Shown one piece after another: positions 60,874-64,000 of a stretch of 64,000 nucleotides of DNA (position 1 is its first letter; each line of letters begins with the position of its first letter). Both the position numbers and the translations under genes were made by a program. This stretch comes from Gymnopus androsaceus JB14 (taxonomy: Eukaryota > Basidiomycota > Agaricomycetes > Agaricales > Omphalotaceae). Below the pieces are notes generated by a model. It saw nothing but the letters and a program-made list of their open reading frames with translations. It had not been told where the DNA came from and made no database searches. The stretch lies in contig ML769514.1 of the NCBI GenBank assembly GCA_009733575.1, forward strand, positions 62,001 to 126,000, written 5' to 3'.

Positions 60874-63800
60874 TCAAGTAGTCTTCGCGCACTTCTTCTT
60901 GTGCACTGGCCAGTCTTTCTTTTGACACCCGGGTCCGCAATACCTAACCTTTCGACATTTACTGCACTCTTGTAACTTTGGTTTCCCTTTCCCTCTACAG
61001 AGCCAGCATCGACGGGAATTGACGTCCCTAGTGATGGGTTCCACATATGTAACAGCAAATAACGGCGACAGAGCGATCCGGGTGGCATAGGGTGCAAAGG
61101 GGCGCCATGATGGAACCTTTAACATCCCTTCAACATCCTTGCCTTGACCACAGCTGCAAAGAGGGTTGTGCTCTATCTCTTCGCTAAGTGGAACCCTTCC
61201 TTGGACCTCGTACTCGCAGTCTTCTCGATGGATCCAACAAGTGCGACAACGCTCTACAAAGCTGGAATGAGATTCTTCCACGACGCTACCTCTCCCTCCA
61301 TGAGTTGTACATGCTCCATGTCCTTGACCAGCTTTGTGAAAGGACCTTCGGTGTTTGTCCAAGAAGTCACTAGTCAAAGGAAGAACGAAAGCATTGCACA
61401 CAACAGTATGAGCACTTTGGTCATATCGAAAGTCGTTAATGAATAGCAGGGTGTCGGCGTTACTTGTTGCACTGTCCATTAGGGAAAATAATCGCCTCGC
61501 CTTCCCTCCTTGTATACCACTACTCGTACCATGATAGCATGTATGGTATCCTTCACGAACATGAGTGCGTCCTTCTGTTCCTTCTTCCGAAGGCTCCGCT
61601 CTCTTGTGGACATCATGGATCCAACATGCGGATTAAGCCAATTTATAGAGCTCCTTTGGACGTGTACAATTGAGCACAGGCAACCGAGAAAGATTGATAT
61701 AATGAACGTTCCACGTTTGAATCTCGGAGGAGTGACCTGAACGCAGCGTAATCGGAAAAGGTCTCACACGCATGCCCCCAGATAATCCTGACTGGAATGC
61801 TCCTGAGGGAGGTACGAGCAGCTGAAAAAGAAGAGCTTAGAATAGTCTTTTGCATGAACCAACTTTGTTCACACACCTCGATATACAATGACTTGCGAGC
61901 TAGGCGTAATCGATGATTGCTTCCCTTTACAGGATATGGAAATGCGAATATCCTGCGATACGCCAGAAACAGTTACCCGAACGATACATGGCGAACGCTG
62001 TCCGAACTTCTGGAATTGCACCAAGTGACCCGAACGAATGAACAACGTCGGAGTTTTGAACGCTCACTCGAGCCACGAACCAGCTAGCCACTTCACATTC
62101 GTCATCCAATTGAACTGTTACTCGGCCACAAGGACCGATAGACGGCGCGAGAGACGCTGAGAAAGACGTCGCAGCGTTGAACATGGAAGAAGATAGATTT
62201 GGTTCTGGCATGACATGAACCTTTCGTCTCATCCAGGAACTTGGCACTGAAAACATGAAGAGTAATACCAAGTTTCGGTGCAAACACCATTGCAGTTGGG
62301 CCGGCGCCTCTGATCGAGAAGCTGACCGTAAGGTTGTCTTGAGGTTCGATGGCAATCAGCAGTTGCGTAGGCATTGTGAAAGAGACAACCAGGGGCGATC
62401 TGCCTTTCCAGCCCTCTTTATCTTCTTCAAATGAGATTCTAGGGGAAGCTCTGGTTCCTGCACTCGAAACTCGGCCAAACGCTGCATGTATTGCAGAAAA
62501 AACATTCATAGACCACAAGCCCTGAACGTCGCATTGAAGGATGGGTGTTCCAGTATTTTCACCTTCGAAAACATCTTCAAGCACCGAATGGGGTACTGCG
62601 AGTACAATACGCACTAGTTGCGGAACCGAGGACCATTCGCTAAACCTTCCCATCCGAGGTAGAGTGAGTCGATACGTCGAAACCGTGTACACACTGTGCC
62701 TGTACATAGGACGAGTGAAAGTCCTGACGGTTCACGGTATCCATGGGCATCGTAGTGTCCGCCGCTTGGAGATTGAAAAATCGATCCATCACCGACTCCC
62801 ATTCTTCAGCCGATAGTGTGAGGTTAGAACGAATCAACTTCAGTAAAAGCACGAAACTTTCTCGGTTGTATTTGATCAGGTCCGAATGAGCGATCGCTTT
62901 CCAGTTGTGTCCATGCTTCCTCCAAAAAGTCATCGAGTCCTCATCTTCAAACATGCAGCGATATACGTCCCACAAAAATGTTCCTAGCTGCATGTTATCG
63001 AAAACGATAGGAGAACGGGCATCAGGAGGAACATCGGAGGACGTTGGCGACTTCCAGGTCGTAACCTGTTGAAACTGGCCACCAGATACAATCTTATGTA
63101 ACATGATTTCATGTGTGTTGGAGCGTGAAAAGAAACCAGAAAGATAATCGACGGGAACTACCCCGAGAAGTAGAGCCATCATCCCCAAATCAGCAAACAG
63201 CCGTTCCGCAAACTCCTTAGTCGCATCTTCTGCCTTGGACAACAATGACTCTGTATAGATGACACCATCTATTGAGCGTAGAGGGACCACGGACACGAGA
63301 ATGTTCAAGAGTCCTACGTGGTCGGACAAGTTGGATGGTATCAATCACGTTAAAGACCTTCGGTGCATCGCCTGATACAGAGTATTGAGCGGAATCGAAT
63401 GTCAACAGACTGGCTTTCCATTGAGAAATGGAATTCCAGTATGGACGCTTTGGTTAGCGTTTGAGAATACGGAAGGCGCGACAACAAGCGCGGTGGCTTC
63501 TGCAACGAGAAAGCGTAAAGTGATCGTTGCTGATTTAGAGGTAGCGCGCGCACGATAAGCATCACACCACTCTCCGAACTGCCTCTGAGCCGCTTGCACT
63601 ACGTCGCTCACACGTGGCGGTCGAGTGGCATTCCCAAAGAGCGCGGTCAGAGTGGAATGGCGTGAGCGGCGAAGTTCCGTAATGCACATTACAACCTTCT
63701 CCGACAAAGGAGTATGCAAATGTTGGGTTGATCAGTGTTGCAGAAGCCAATACCTTGGAGTCTGTAGAGGAGATACCGGTGGTGGAATAATGTTTCATAT

Positions 63801-64000
63801 GCTCTGTCATAAACGGAACCAGCTTTGTGCATGAGAGGTCCAGCCGATCGTGCAGACGAAAGGATACTGCCTTTAGAAGACGTCTAGCAGTAGCAGCATC
63901 TTGAGAGTGCTTCGAAAAAGCATTTCGAATGGATTGCTGTCGGATCTGAGGGAAGTGTATCCATATCAAGGTAAAGCTGCCAATGACGACGGGCTTCTTC
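60874..64000 (-). pseudogene. Large MYND-finger protein, frameshifted, 5' end outside window
   Basis: The minus-strand gene reads from the right edge to a stop at 60874. Blocks in order: RLHDRLDLSCTKLVPFMTEH, FAYSFVGEGCNVHYGTSPLT, FGNATRPPRVSDVVQAAQRQ, FLVAEATALV, NLSDHVGLLNILVSVVPLR, ESLLSKAEDATKEFAERLFA, IVFDNMQLGTFLWDVYRCMF, MGRFSEWSSVPQLVRIVL, and the final MYND finger CWLC, LQECSKCRKVRYCGPGCQKK, DWPVHKKKC. This is a multidomain MYND family common in agarics (probably with a DUF4470-like part) and of unknown role. At least five single-base frame changes (near 63645, 63420, 63345, 61645 and 61515) break the frame where no intron fits, so it is a pseudogene or the assembly has errors. Confidence 0.75.

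Overview
The window is nuclear DNA of a filamentous fungus, almost certainly a basidiomycete of the Agaricomycetes type. The protein-coding genes are cut by many 45-65 bp GT-AG introns. Several families are typical of that group: a Plavaka-type transposase, a DUF6698-like protein, DIRS/Ngaro-like tyrosine-recombinase retroelements, and MYND-finger proteins with MSS51-like C-termini. There are no bacterial operons, rRNA genes or CRISPR arrays.

The window falls into two parts. Positions 1 to about 44750 are a nested transposon island holding one clear host gene, a peroxisomal acyl-CoA oxidase-like enzyme at 9503-11580. In order the island contains: a GGGTA-rich non-autonomous element (about 43-1090); a decayed Copia element (1095-4241); a decayed Tc1/mariner element with 210-bp terminal inverted repeats (4434-5923); several MITE-like elements (6027-8247); the acyl-CoA oxidase gene; a hAT-type MITE with a perfect 8-bp target duplication and a second element nested inside it (12435-13348); a 5'-truncated Copia element with one LTR (13523-15460); and a hAT-ended element carrying a tRNA-like sequence (15466-16630). 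Next comes a Plavaka transposase gene with three intact companion genes (17656-26020), a DUF6698-like fragment, and a two-gene Tc1/mariner element bounded by 126-bp inverted repeats (27990-32114). The last group is a 1.76-kb solo LTR, a DIRS/Ngaro-like retroelement containing introns (34055-38815), and a Helitron helicase remnant split by another solo LTR of the same family and ending near a terminal hairpin (about 41130-44750).

Positions 46381-64000 are gene-dense. An oligopeptide transporter of the OPT family (46381-50851) is followed by a MYND/MSS51-like protein (51571-53373, minus strand). That gene is transcribed divergently, from a 128-bp gap, with a SNF2-family remodeler bearing C-terminal PHD fingers (53502-57569). 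Two tandem copies of a small conserved gene follow, with a copy of the remodeler's 3' end. The right edge holds a large MYND-finger gene on the minus strand that runs off the window and carries several frameshifts.

The two most unusual assemblies are the Tc1/mariner element at 27990-32114, which carries a transposase and a convergent second gene with a Cys/His motif and a SAM-like domain inside one pair of near-identical inverted repeats, and the Plavaka locus with three open companion genes. All functional calls are by eye from sequence and family knowledge. Exon borders are predictions.
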